16,781 bases of DNA from Chloroflexota bacterium (GTDB lineage Bacteria; Chloroflexota; Dehalococcoidia; Dehalococcoidales; RBG-16-60-22). Positions within the stretch are counted from its first letter, which is position 1, and each line of letters opens with the position of its first letter. Location of the stretch: NCBI GenBank assembly GCA_016190585.1, contig JACPQH010000101.1:1-16781 (forward strand), written 5' to 3'. This document shows, in pieces, positions 7,097 through 15,583 of this stretch. A model generated the notes under the pieces. It was given only the letters and a program-made list of their open reading frames with translations, was not told the origin of the DNA and made no database searches. The position numbers were made by a program, and so were the translations under genes.

Positions 7097-7753
7097 ATGC
7101 ACTGGTTCTATTATGTCGGCAGGGCTCTAATCCGTTTGTTGCTGCTTGTCCTGACGCGGTGGCAGGTGGTGGGCAAGGGAAATATCCCCCGGGACGGGGC
7201 GCTCCTGGTGGTCGCCAATCACCTGAGCCTCGCCGACCCGCCCGTCCTCGGCGTCAGCCTGCCGCGGACGACCCTGTTCATGGCCAAGGAAGAGCTGTTC
7301 CGGGGCGGGTTCAGCCGCTATTTCGTCCGGGGCTTCGGGGCCTTCCCGGTCAGCCGCGACCGGGTAGATCGCGCCGCCCTGAAGACCGCCCTGGACTGGC
7401 TGGCGCGGGGAAACGCCCTGGTGATGTTCCCTGAAGGGAAAAGGAGCCCGGACCACGCCCTCCAGCCGGCCTTGCCGGGTTCCGCCCTGATCGCCGCGCG
7501 CTCCGGCGCGACCGTCCTGCCAGTGGCCATCACCGGTACGGAGCGCGTTAAAGGGAAGACGTGGTGGCTGCGGCGGCCGGGCATAACGGTGGTTATCGGC
7601 GAGCCTTTTCGCCTGGACAAGTGCGCGGCCGGCAAGGGCGGCCTCGAGGAAATGACCGGGTTTATGATGGAACACATCGCCGCGCTTCTGCCCGCGCCCT
7701 ACCGCGGCGCGTACAAAGGTAGATATGACGGTAAGAATCGAGAAAGCGACTAA
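7097..7753 (+). CDS. plsC: 1-acyl-sn-glycerol-3-phosphate acyltransferase (PlsC family)
   Basis: PlsC adds the second acyl chain to lysophosphatidic acid to make phosphatidic acid, at the inner face of the membrane. The 218-residue protein has a hydrophobic N-terminal stretch (about 9-20), the catalytic NHLSLAD (41-47, the HX4D box) and the substrate-binding FPEGKRS (111-117), where many members have FPEGTRS. The VLPVAITG block also fits. Length and start are typical of small PlsC proteins. The ATG lies just behind a near-consensus promoter, so translation is probably leaderless. The 3' end overlaps ispH by 29 nt. Related acyltransferases of this fold can use other acyl acceptors, so the exact substrate is inferred. 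Confidence 0.93.
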   Translation: MHWFYYVGRALIRLLLLVLTRWQVVGKGNIPRDGALLVVANHLSLADPPVLGVSLPRTTLFMAKEELFRGGFSRYFVRGFGAFPVSRDRVDRAALKTALDWLARGNALVMFPEGKRSPDHALQPALPGSALIAARSGATVLPVAITGTERVKGKTWWLRRPGITVVIGEPFRLDKCAAGKGGLEEMTGFMMEHIAALLPAPYRGAYKGRYDGKNRESD

Positions 7754-8585
7754 AACGGGGTTTTGTTTCGGCGTCAGCCGCGCCATCGCCCGGCTGGAAA
7801 AGGTCGCTCAGGAGCGCGGCGGGATCGAGACCCTGGGCGCGGTGGTGCATAACGAGCAGGTGGTGAAGAGACTGGAGAAGATCGGCGTCCGGGTAGCGGC
7901 GAGCCTGGATGACGTTAAAGGCAGGGTCGTCGCCACCAGCACGCACGGCATCGGGCCGCAACTGGAGCAGGCTATCCTGGCCCGGGACACCGGCATCATC
8001 AGCACCACCTGTCCCTTCGTCCGGCGGGCCCAGATGGCGGCGCGGCGGCTGTCAGAGGCCGGTTTCTTCGTGGTGGTCTACGGCTCCGCCGATCACCCCG
8101 AGGTCAGGGGCATCCTGGGATGGGCGAAGGCCGGCGGCCTGGCCACCCTGGACGCGGCGAGTCTTGAAAGCTTGCCTGCCCGCCGGCGGCTGGGCATCCT
8201 GGCCCAGACCACCCAGGTACCTGACAGTTTCATCGCGTTTGCCGGTAAGGTCCTGGCGAGCGCTTACGGCAAAGACTCCGAGATACGCGTGCTGGATACC
8301 ATCTGCCACGATATCAGGGAGCGCCAGGCGGCCGCCCTCGAACTGGCCGGTAGAGTTGACATAATGCTGGTAGTCGGGGGGCGGTCCTCGGCGAATACGC
8401 ACCGGCTGGTCGAGCTTTGTTCCAGCATTACCGAAGCCCGCCTGGTCCAGACCGCCGGCGAGATAGAGCCGGAGTGGGTGCGCGGCAAGACGTCGGTCGG
8501 CGTAACCGCCGGCGCCTCCACAGCGGAAGACACGGTTGACGAGGTAGTGGCTCGTCTCAGGGAAATAACCGGGGCGGGCGGCTAG
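7725..8585 (+). CDS. ispH: 4-hydroxy-3-methylbut-2-enyl diphosphate reductase
   Basis: IspH (LytB) performs the last MEP-pathway step, reducing HMBPP to IPP and DMAPP with a [4Fe-4S] cluster. The 286-residue protein keeps the three cluster cysteines (Cys14 in GFCFGV, Cys96 in TTCPFV, Cys194 in DTICHD) and active-site His42, His74, His124 and Glu126 (HPEV). It also keeps Thr163 in AQTT, GGRSSANT and the C-terminal GVTAGAST. All catalytic positions expected from E. coli IspH are present. AAAGG at 7715-7719, 5 nt before the ATG, supports the start inside the plsC 3' end. Its products feed the prenyl chains used by the two UbiA-type enzymes upstream, although they are not in one operon. The TAG stop shares a CTAG palindrome with the stop of the convergent gene. 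Confidence 0.97.
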   Translation: MTVRIEKATKTGFCFGVSRAIARLEKVAQERGGIETLGAVVHNEQVVKRLEKIGVRVAASLDDVKGRVVATSTHGIGPQLEQAILARDTGIISTTCPFVRRAQMAARRLSEAGFFVVVYGSADHPEVRGILGWAKAGGLATLDAASLESLPARRRLGILAQTTQVPDSFIAFAGKVLASAYGKDSEIRVLDTICHDIRERQAAALELAGRVDIMLVVGGRSSANTHRLVELCSSITEARLVQTAGEIEPEWVRGKTSVGVTAGASTAEDTVDEVVARLREITGAGG

Positions 8586-8812
8586 ATAGCCAGGCAGGTC
8601 ACCGTCCGGGAAATGCCGGGGGTGTGGTGAATTTTACCGGTAACGATGTCGCCGATATCGTTCAGGGTCTCGCCTTCGATGATGGCGATGATGTCGTAAG
8701 GGCCGGTTACCGTATCAACCGAAGTAAGTCCTTTAATATCGCGCAGGGCCGCGACGACATCCCGGCTCTTGTCGACAGCCGTTTCGATCAACACAAAGGC
8801 TTTTGCCGCCAT
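8582..8812 (-). CDS. Stand-alone Lrp/AsnC-type ligand-binding (RAM) domain protein
   Basis: A 76-residue protein that is only the effector-sensing domain of Lrp/AsnC regulators, without the DNA-binding helix-turn-helix. It has the expected beta-alpha-beta-beta-alpha-beta pattern: AKAFVLIET, a helix to about 28, the family signature TVTGPYDIIAIIEG in the middle, and a closing strand RTVTCLAI. Such RAM-only proteins form dimers or higher rings and may bind small molecules such as amino acids; the ligand here is unknown. There are two ATGs, at 8815 and 8812. The second is chosen because the GGAGG at 8818-8822 is 5 nt from it but only 2 nt from the first. It has a near-perfect promoter, converges on ispH, and diverges from otsA. 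Confidence 0.92.
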   Translation of the reverse strand: MAAKAFVLIETAVDKSRDVVAALRDIKGLTSVDTVTGPYDIIAIIEGETLNDIGDIVTGKIHHTPGISRTVTCLAI

Positions 8813-8845
8813 CATATCCTCCCCAAAAACGGACTAGCAGGAACC

Positions 8846-8874
8846 TTTCAACCAGGCAATCCGTAGTATAAAAT
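8846..8874 (+). promoter_or_regulatory. Probable promoter of otsA-otsB
   Basis: TTTCAA (8846-8851), 17 bp, TAAAAT (8869-8874); TATAAA (8867-8872) is an overlapping alternative -10. Both overlap the -10 of the divergent RAM gene. The predicted start of transcription, about 8880, coincides with the GTG start codon. The -35 is weak, so this is tentative. Confidence 0.4.
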
Positions 8875-8879
8875 TAGAT

Positions 8880-8893
<14 letters not shown>
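8865..8893 (-). promoter_or_regulatory. Promoter of the Lrp-type RAM gene
   Basis: On the minus strand: TTGACA (8888-8893, perfect -35), a 17 bp spacer and TATACT (8865-8870). The predicted start near 8858 gives a leader of about 45 nt containing GGGGAGG. The -35 lies within the first codons of otsA if that gene starts at GTG 8880. Confidence 0.75.
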
Positions 8894-10432
<1,539 letters not shown>

Positions 10433-10433
<1 letters not shown>

Positions 10434-11227
10434 TGCGGCATCTCTTCGACTGCTGGGAGCCTTTCGCCGCCCGGGCAGCCGCCGCCGACCACATATTGCT
10501 GCTGTCCGATTACGACGGCACGCTGACACGCATCGTAGGTCGTCCCGAACAAGCCTTTATGCCCGACGATGTCAGGGCGCTGCTGACCGAAATCGCGCGA
10601 AAGCCGTCATTCAGCGTCGGCATCATCAGCGGCCGCGCCCTTAACGATGTCCGGAACCTGGCCGGTATCGAAGGCATATATTACGCCGGGAACCACGGGC
10701 TGGAGATTGACGGCCCCGGTTTCAAGTTCACCAACCCGGCGGCGCCGGCCAGCCGGACCCACCTGACCGAGCTGAAGTTGCGGCTCGGTTCGTTGCTCGG
10801 CGGCATCGAAGGGGTGCTCATCGAGGATAAGGGGCTCAGCCTGAGCGTGCATTACCGCCTGGTGCCGGAAGCCGAGCGGGGCCGCGTGGAGGGGCTGTTC
10901 CGGCAGGCCATCGAGCCGCTATTGTTAAAAAGCCGGATCCGGACCACCGCCGGAAAGATGGTCTGGGATATCCTGCCGCGCATCGACTGGCATAAAGGGA
11001 GGGCCGTTCAGACTATCGCCGGGGCAATCAGGACGCGCTTCCGGGCAAAGGACCTGCTTATCGTGTATCTTGGCGATGACGTCACCGATGAGGACGCCTT
11101 CAAGGTGCTGCGCCAGCCCGAGGGGTGGGGCATATTCGTGGGTAAAGATTCCTCTGTCGCCGAGTTCTGCCTGGACTCCCCGGACGAGGTCCGGGCTTTC
11201 CTCGACAGGCTCGCCCGGTTACGGTGA
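10433..11227 (+). CDS. otsB: Trehalose-6-phosphate phosphatase
   Basis: OtsB dephosphorylates trehalose 6-phosphate to free trehalose, a compatible solute. It is a 264-residue HAD-superfamily hydrolase with the nucleophile motif LLSDYDGTLT (Asp26 and Asp28), the SGR of motif II, the GNHGLEI substrate block, a Lys in DWHKG (motif III), and the magnesium-binding GDDVTDEDAF (motif IV). The ATG at 10433 shares its A with the TGA stop of otsA, so the two are translationally coupled; a longer in-frame extension upstream lies within otsA and is not needed. The 3' end overlaps the convergent rluD gene by 9 nt. Assignment is firm. Confidence 0.95.
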
Positions 11228-12133
11228 CCGACCCTGATAGCCGGTCAACTCGTCGAGGGCGGCCCTGAGGTCCTCCGGCAGCCCGGCGGTAAACTCCACG
11301 TATTGACCGCCTGAAGGCAGCCTGAAGCCGAGCCGGGAAGCGTGGAGGAACTGGCGGGCGACGCACGGCGTCTTCACGCCGTACACCTGATCGCCGGCTA
11401 TCGGGTAGCCGATGGCGGCCAGGTGCACGCGAATCTGGTGGGTGCGCCCCGTCTGCGGCATGACCTCGAGCAGCGTGTAGCCGTCCAGGCGCCTGACAAC
11501 GCGGTAGCTCGTGGCGGCCGGCCGGCCGCCGGCGCTGATGGCCATGCGTTTCTTGTCGGCGGTATCACGTCCGATGGCCGCCTCGATAACGCCCTGTTCC
11601 GGGACGACCCGGCCTTTGACCAGGGCGGTGTAGACCTTGGTCACCGAGCGCGACCGGAACTGCTCGGTGAGATTTTCCTGAGCCTGCCGGTTCTTGGCAA
11701 CAATAATAAGGCCGGAAGTGTCCTTGTCCAGACGGTGTACTATCCCCGGACGCAGCGGGCTCCCGGTACCGGCGATCTGCGGCCGGAGCGCGAGCAGGGC
11801 ATTGACCAGGGTATGGCCGGGGTGTCCCGGCGCGGGGTGCACCGCGATGCCTGGGGGTTTGTCCAGGACGATTAGATCGTCATCCTCATACAGGATGTTC
11901 AGCGGGAGGGGTTCCGGCGCCAGCGGGCTGGGGGGAGCGGCCGGAATCCTCACATGGACGCGGTCGCCGGCGGCCAGCTTGAGACTCGGCCGGGCGCGGC
12001 GTCCGTTGACCGTGATGTCGCCGGCGTTGATCAGCTTCTGGGCCGCCGTCCGGGTCAACTCCGGGTATTTTTGGGCGATTAGCTTGTCCAGCCGCAGCCC
12101 CGGCCGGTCCGCCTCAAAATGGGAGACCGCCAT
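11219..12133 (-). CDS. rluD: RluA-family 23S rRNA pseudouridine synthase (RluD-like)
   Basis: Converts specific uridines in 23S rRNA to pseudouridine. The 304-residue protein has an N-terminal S4 RNA-binding domain (about 12-60, RLDKLIA...TRTAAQKLINAGDITVNG) and a RluA catalytic domain. The latter has the linker DKPPGIAVHP (91-100) and the active-site motif GIVHRLDKDTSG (130-141), where Asp136 is the catalytic aspartate; TGRTHQIRVHL lies further on. This domain order matches RluD, which modifies helix 69, but RluC-type specificity cannot be excluded. Its ATG overlaps the lspA stop (TAATG), showing coupling in a dksA-like-lspA-rluD operon. It converges on otsB with a 9 nt overlap. Confidence 0.93.
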   Translation of the reverse strand: MAVSHFEADRPGLRLDKLIAQKYPELTRTAAQKLINAGDITVNGRRARPSLKLAAGDRVHVRIPAAPPSPLAPEPLPLNILYEDDDLIVLDKPPGIAVHPAPGHPGHTLVNALLALRPQIAGTGSPLRPGIVHRLDKDTSGLIIVAKNRQAQENLTEQFRSRSVTKVYTALVKGRVVPEQGVIEAAIGRDTADKKRMAISAGGRPAATSYRVVRRLDGYTLLEVMPQTGRTHQIRVHLAAIGYPIAGDQVYGVKTPCVARQFLHASRLGFRLPSGGQYVEFTAGLPEDLRAALDELTGYQGRSP

Positions 12134-12651
12134 TATGACCCGGTGGCCCGGGCCATCCGTATAGCGAGCAAAACAATCAAAACAGTGCCGATGGAGATCG
12201 CGGAATCAGCGATGTTGAAAGCGGGCCAGAAACCGAAATCAATAAAGTCGGTGACATAGCCCCTCATGAAACGGTCGAGCAAGTTGCCCGCCGTCCCGCC
12301 CGCCACAAGGCCGAGCGCCAGGCGGCTCAAGGAGTCTTTAAGCAGGACAACCTTATGAGAAGCGAGGATCAGGATTACCAGCGCGGTCACGCCCAACAGC
12401 GAGAAGATTGTGAGAAACAGGGAGTAATCAGGGAAAAGCCCGAAGGCCGCCCCGGCGTTGCTGATGTTAGTTATCCTGAGAAAACCGAGGTCGATTACGG
12501 ACTGGCCTACCTGAAGATTGGCGCGTATCCAGGACTTGGTAAGCTGGTCGGCGAAGACTATGGATACACTAATCAGGAGGGCCCACAGACCGCCTAGCTG
12601 GATGGCTTTCCCCGAGGAACCTTTGCTTGTTGAGCTTTGCATTTTAAGCAT
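12133..12651 (-). CDS. lspA: Lipoprotein signal peptidase (signal peptidase II)
   Basis: LspA is the membrane aspartyl protease that removes signal peptides from diacylglyceryl-modified prolipoproteins. The 172-residue protein has four hydrophobic segments (about 21-35, 78-97, 108-120, 147-165) and the family motifs DQLTK (35-39), NAGAAFG (65-71), GGTAGNLLDR (118-127) and FNIADS (145-150). The catalytic pair is Asp126 and Asp149. The start is the ATG at 12651, or the one at 12642; neither has a clear Shine-Dalgarno, and the reading frame overlaps the end of the dksA-like gene by 58 (or 49) nt. No later start codon occurs before the first membrane helix, so the overlap seems real. Confidence 0.95.
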   Translation of the reverse strand: MLKMQSSTSKGSSGKAIQLGGLWALLISVSIVFADQLTKSWIRANLQVGQSVIDLGFLRITNISNAGAAFGLFPDYSLFLTIFSLLGVTALVILILASHKVVLLKDSLSRLALGLVAGGTAGNLLDRFMRGYVTDFIDFGFWPAFNIADSAISIGTVLIVLLAIRMARATGS

Positions 12652-12971
12652 AAATTAGCCTGCGGCAGGGCTTGCAGGCGCGCCGGGTCTATCGGCAGCC
12701 CGCAGACATCGCAGTAGCCGTAGGTGCCTTTTTCGAGCTTGGCCAGAGCGTTCACTACCTCGGCGAGCTGCCCCTGAAGGCGCCGCTCCATGGCGAGCCG
12801 TTTCTCCAGCTCGAGGGCTTCGGTTGCCTCCTCTTCGCGCTTGCCGAAGGGGCTGCCCTCCCGCCTGTCGTCTGAAATCAACAGGCCGGTCTTTAGCTGG
12901 TTCAGGTCCTGGGTCAAGCGCGCCCTTTCGCTTTCCAGCACCTCCCGGAGCTCTTTCGTGTTAATCGCCAT
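12594..12971 (-). CDS. DksA/TraR-family C4 zinc-finger protein
   Basis: A 125-residue protein with a long N-terminal alpha-helical, Glu/Arg/Leu-rich part (about 5-80, a likely coiled-coil hairpin) and a C-terminal four-cysteine zinc finger: CDVC (87-90) and CLKC (108-111). DksA proteins enter the RNA polymerase secondary channel and, with ppGpp, adjust transcription. This member resembles the shorter TraR/YteA-like type, and the acidic tip residues needed for DksA activity are not obvious, so regulation of RNA polymerase is only inferred. The ATG at 12971 is chosen because GGGAG (12978-12982) lies 6 nt upstream; a GTG at 12986 would begin upstream of that site. First gene of the operon with lspA and rluD. 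Confidence 0.9.
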   Translation of the reverse strand: MAINTKELREVLESERARLTQDLNQLKTGLLISDDRREGSPFGKREEEATEALELEKRLAMERRLQGQLAEVVNALAKLEKGTYGYCDVCGLPIDPARLQALPQANLCLKCKAQQAKVPRGKPSS

Positions 12972-12992
12972 TTTTATCTCCCACACCCGGGC

Positions 12993-13009
12993 GCCGGTCC
13001 TATACCGGC
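12993..13009. repeat. Inverted repeat in the dksA-like leader
   Basis: Perfect 6 bp inverted repeat (GCCGGT, loop CCTAT, ACCGGC). On the minus strand it lies just upstream of the Shine-Dalgarno and its loop contains a TATAGG hexamer. It could be an RNA hairpin in the leader or a DNA-binding site; there is no T-run, so it is not a terminator. Confidence 0.4.
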
Positions 13010-13218
13010 ATATAGTCTAACTTTTAATCCTGGAAAGACGGGGGGACTGACAGACTAGAGAGCCGGCAATATTACAGGGAAAGCCCGGGGGGAAGGGAAA
13101 CGGCCAACCGTATCCGGCGCGTTTCCTGGCCCGGCCTGACAGTTGCAAATCTCACCCTGGTATTGCACGCTTTCAGTGTAAACTATTCCGTCACTCCGGT
13201 CAACGTTTTGTGACAGAC

Positions 13219-13245
13219 TTGCTGAAACTGCCGGTATTTGATAAT
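13219..13245 (+). promoter_or_regulatory. Possible promoter of the CorA-like gene
   Basis: TTGCTG (13219-13224) and GATAAT (13240-13245) are separated by 15 bp, shorter than ideal. They stand about 37 bp upstream of an ATG with a clear GGAGG ribosome site. Tentative. Confidence 0.3.
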
Positions 13246-13282
13246 GTATATGTTCGGTTTCATGTTTTAAACTGGAGGCCGC

Positions 13283-14170
13283 ATGGAAGATACCGCCCGC
13301 GCCGGCGAAACAAAGCTCAAGGCTCCTAGAGGCAGCTTTTTGTTCTTTTCCGAACTCAGCGCCTTCTCCAAAGCGGTGACGGAGGCCACCGGGACCACCT
13401 TTGATTTTGAATCGCTGGCCGAGATAAACACCAACCTCATCGAGCCCACCGAGCAGTACCTGATACTGAGCCTGTTCCAGGCGGAAGGCGAGCCGAACCT
13501 CCTGCTTTGCCTTACCCAGGAGAACGCCTTCCTCTACGCCGAGAAGCCGCCGGGACCCGAGATATCCAAGGGGTTTGAAAAGGTCCTGAATAAACCCTTC
13601 GGGCGCGCGACGGTCCTGGCGTTCGGCATCCTGAACCGGATACAGGACAGCTTCAAGCGTCAACTGGAAAGCCTGATTACCGCGACCAAGCAGCTGGAGG
13701 TAAGTTTCGATTTCGCCCGCTACCGCGAGATAGCGCTCGAGTTCGAGCGTCTTAACGACCGCCTGGAGGAGCTACACGATTTGCTGCTCCAGCTCCAGGA
13801 GCGGGGCTACCGGCATGTCGAGACCCGCTACATCTCGTTCGACTACGGGGTGCTGCTGGCGGAAACCGCGTCAGTGGAAGCGCGATGCCGGCGCCGTCTG
13901 ACCCTGGTGCGGGATATCGCCCGGGACTACGAGACCCAGGCTACCAACGAGCTGAACAAGCGCATCGAGCGGCTGAACAATGTCGTGAAGCGCTTGACCG
14001 CCCTGACGGTCATCCTGATGATACCGACGCTCGTTGCCAGCCATTTCGGCATGAACTTCGCCTACATGCCTGAGCTCCAGGTCAGGTGGGCCTACCCGGC
14101 GGTCATCTTCCTGCAGGTTATCCTGGTGGCCCTCGGCTTCTTCCTCTTCAAAAAAGTGGGCTGGCTTTAG
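13283..14170 (+). CDS. CorA-like divalent-cation (Mg2+) transporter
   Basis: CorA proteins are pentameric channels for Mg2+ (some carry Co2+, Ni2+ or Zn2+). The 295-residue protein has a soluble N-terminal part, a long helical section (about 118-240, rich in Leu, Arg and Glu) and two C-terminal membrane helices (about 238-254 and 272-290). The signature GMN is at 256-258, followed by the MPEL loop element. The GMN motif is intact, so transport is likely. The N-terminal domain carries an unusual Phe-rich start (GSFLFFSELSAFSKA) and I do not recognise the usual CorA N-domain pattern, so the subfamily is uncertain. GGAGG four nt upstream supports the start. The stop overlaps that of the convergent methyltransferase by 4 nt. 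Confidence 0.85.
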   Translation: MEDTARAGETKLKAPRGSFLFFSELSAFSKAVTEATGTTFDFESLAEINTNLIEPTEQYLILSLFQAEGEPNLLLCLTQENAFLYAEKPPGPEISKGFEKVLNKPFGRATVLAFGILNRIQDSFKRQLESLITATKQLEVSFDFARYREIALEFERLNDRLEELHDLLLQLQERGYRHVETRYISFDYGVLLAETASVEARCRRRLTLVRDIARDYETQATNELNKRIERLNNVVKRLTALTVILMIPTLVASHFGMNFAYMPELQVRWAYPAVIFLQVILVALGFFLFKKVGWL

Positions 14171-14826
14171 CGGCGCTCTTCGGGCGTAAACCGGAAAACC
14201 CGCATATCGTAACCGGTAAACCGGCGCCGGTAGTCATTCCATTCCCGGTAGCCGGCCCGGTGCAGCTGGCGGGAATGCCGTTTCAGCGCCCGGTAATAGC
14301 ATTCCATCACCAGCCGGGTTACGGCATTTATGCCATTACAGGTCAGGAAGATGGCGCCCTCGCTGGCATGTCCGGCCAGGTCCCGGAAATAGCCGCCGAC
14401 GTAACGCCGCAGCACCAGCGCCGGGAAAAGGTAATACAGGGACTCGCTTTGTATTATCACACTGAAGGCTTGGCGCGGCAGTTCGTCCCGCCGCAAAGTT
14501 TGGATTATATCCATCTCCATAAAAGAGACATTCGGATAAGACCTGCAGTTGCGCTCTGCCCTTTCCAGGGCGGTGCGGGAAATATCAACGCCCAGTATTT
14601 GCGATTCCGGGAAAGCCCGGGCCAGCATCGCGGTGTAGTCGCCTTCGGCGCACCCGATCTCCAGTATATCCCGGGGCTCAGGCGCGTAGTCCCTTATCGC
14701 CTGGAGCTGCCTTTCATACTTCCCCTTCTCGTAGGTAGAGGCGACGTAGCTCCACGGGCTCTGCCGTTCGAAGACCTTTTCGAAGTAGCTTTTGCCGAAA
14801 ACCACGCTGTCATCATAGCAGAACAC
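14167..14826 (-). CDS. Class I SAM-dependent methyltransferase (NodS-like)
   Basis: A 219-residue protein with a Rossmann methyltransferase core: motif I LEIGCAEGDYT (55-65), an acidic end of strand 2 in GVDIS (79-83), and MEMDI (103-107). The motif IV region is FSVIIQSESLYYL (121-133). The N-terminal SYFEKVFERQSPW and the SESLYYL block resemble the NodS/SAM-methyltransferase group found in nodulation and polysaccharide loci, but the substrate is unknown. The frame begins at a GTG (14826) without a good Shine-Dalgarno; GTG at residue 8 is an alternative. The neighbours (a transporter gene and a hot-dog protein gene) do not suggest a pathway. It converges on the CorA-like gene, with overlapping stops. 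Confidence 0.85.
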   Translation of the reverse strand: MFCYDDSVVFGKSYFEKVFERQSPWSYVASTYEKGKYERQLQAIRDYAPEPRDILEIGCAEGDYTAMLARAFPESQILGVDISRTALERAERNCRSYPNVSFMEMDIIQTLRRDELPRQAFSVIIQSESLYYLFPALVLRRYVGGYFRDLAGHASEGAIFLTCNGINAVTRLVMECYYRALKRHSRQLHRAGYREWNDYRRRFTGYDMRVFRFTPEERR

Positions 14827-14864
14827 CGGTGAAAAATCCCGCGCGGCTTACCCTCAAGAGCCGG

Positions 14865-14893
14865 TTTACAAGACCCCCGGCAAGGGTTAATAT
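14865..14893 (+). promoter_or_regulatory. Probable promoter of the MaoC-like gene
   Basis: TTTACA (14865-14870), a 17 bp spacer and TAATAT (14888-14893). The predicted start near 14900 gives a leader of about 53 nt that carries a full AAGGAGG ribosome site (14940-14946). Confidence 0.45.
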
Positions 14894-14953
14894 TCTTACT
14901 ACCCGGTCAAGGACGGCGCGCGACGCCGTAAGGACTAACAAGGAGGAAGAAAC

Positions 14954-15421
14954 ATGGTCGTCATCGAAGATGGCATACCCATCGGTCAGAGGTTTGTCAG
15001 CATGGGGCGGACCATAGGGGAGGGGGATTTTACCCTGTTCCACAACCTGAGCTGGACGATACACCCGGTGCACTGCGACCGGGAGTATATGAGATCGTCC
15101 GGGGCGCTCGGCGCGGAGCGGGTCCTGGGGGCGCCCTGCACGCTGGCGATCGCGGCGGGGCTGGCGCTGATGAGCGGCGTGCAGAGGGCGTTCAACGCCG
15201 GCGGCAACCGCGATGTGGCCTGGTTAGGCTATGAGGACGTCCGGTTCCTGGCCCCGGTCTTTCCCGACGATACGCTGACACTCGAAAGCGAGGTATTGAG
15301 CGTCCGGGCGACCTCGAAACCGCAGCGGCGCGTGGCCCGCATCAAAGACGTGCTCCGCAAGCAGACCGGGGAGGTGGTCATGCAGTGTTTTCGCAGCCAC
15401 ATGTTCGAGAAGGTGGCGTGA
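14954..15421 (+). CDS. MaoC-like hot-dog fold protein (acyl-CoA dehydratase family)
   Basis: MaoC/hydratase-2 proteins hydrate enoyl-CoA or dehydrate 3-hydroxyacyl-CoA esters. The 155-residue length fits a single hot-dog domain. GDFTLFHNLSWTIHPVHCDREY (spread over 24-45) occupies the place of the hydratase-2 motif, and FLAPVFPDDTLTLESEVL (98-115) is the typical second half. The usual catalytic Asp of the D-x-N-P-x-H motif is Thr35 here and the Asn is His37, while His40 is kept. The enzyme may therefore use a variant mechanism, or bind rather than hydrate CoA esters. An ideal Shine-Dalgarno (AAGGAGG, 7 nt spacing) fixes the start. It has no operon partner on the left, and the next gene on the right is 162 nt away. 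Confidence 0.85.
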   Translation: MVVIEDGIPIGQRFVSMGRTIGEGDFTLFHNLSWTIHPVHCDREYMRSSGALGAERVLGAPCTLAIAAGLALMSGVQRAFNAGGNRDVAWLGYEDVRFLAPVFPDDTLTLESEVLSVRATSKPQRRVARIKDVLRKQTGEVVMQCFRSHMFEKVA

Positions 15422-15447
15422 CGGCGCGGGCGTGGTTTAAGAACCGC

Positions 15448-15470
15448 GGTACTTGTTTTACTAAAGTACC
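15448..15470. repeat. Hairpin-forming inverted repeat between the MaoC-like and coiled-coil genes
   Basis: Perfect 7 bp inverted repeat, GGTACTT (15448-15454) and AAGTACC (15464-15470), with a 9-base loop. It lies 27 nt after the MaoC-like stop. No T-run follows, so it is a weak candidate for an intrinsic terminator. A GGTTAACC palindrome (15515-15522) also lies in this gap; no confident promoter was found. Confidence 0.45.
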
Positions 15471-15583
15471 AACATGAACATTACTAACACCCCCTTTTAA
15501 ATGAGGCTCGGTTGGGTTAACCTGAATATTGTTTAATACGGCAAAAACTACGTTTTTTATCACCGGTGAGGGACGGAGGCGCG

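Larger units (their letters stand above)
12972..13282. other. 311-base divergent intergenic region
   Basis: Separates the dksA-like operon (leftward) from the CorA-like gene (rightward). On the dksA side is a perfect inverted repeat, GCCGGT (12993-12998) and ACCGGC (13004-13009), with a 5-base loop, about 10 nt upstream of the ribosome site. On the right are a possible -10 GATAAT (13240-13245) and the ribosome site GGAGG (13274-13278). A short dyad GTCAC/GTGAC (13190-13194, 13210-13214) is weak. No convincing RNA gene, riboswitch or small reading frame was seen in the middle part. Confidence 0.6.

Noticed and set aside
13055..13663. Minus-strand frame partly in the intergenic gap left of the CorA-like gene
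   Set aside because: Most of it is antisense to the CorA-like coding region, and the part in the gap has no ribosome site or recognisable protein pattern.
15448..15470. Hairpin considered as an intrinsic terminator of the MaoC-like gene
   Set aside because: The stem is only 7 bp and AT-containing, and it is followed by AACATG rather than a run of T.
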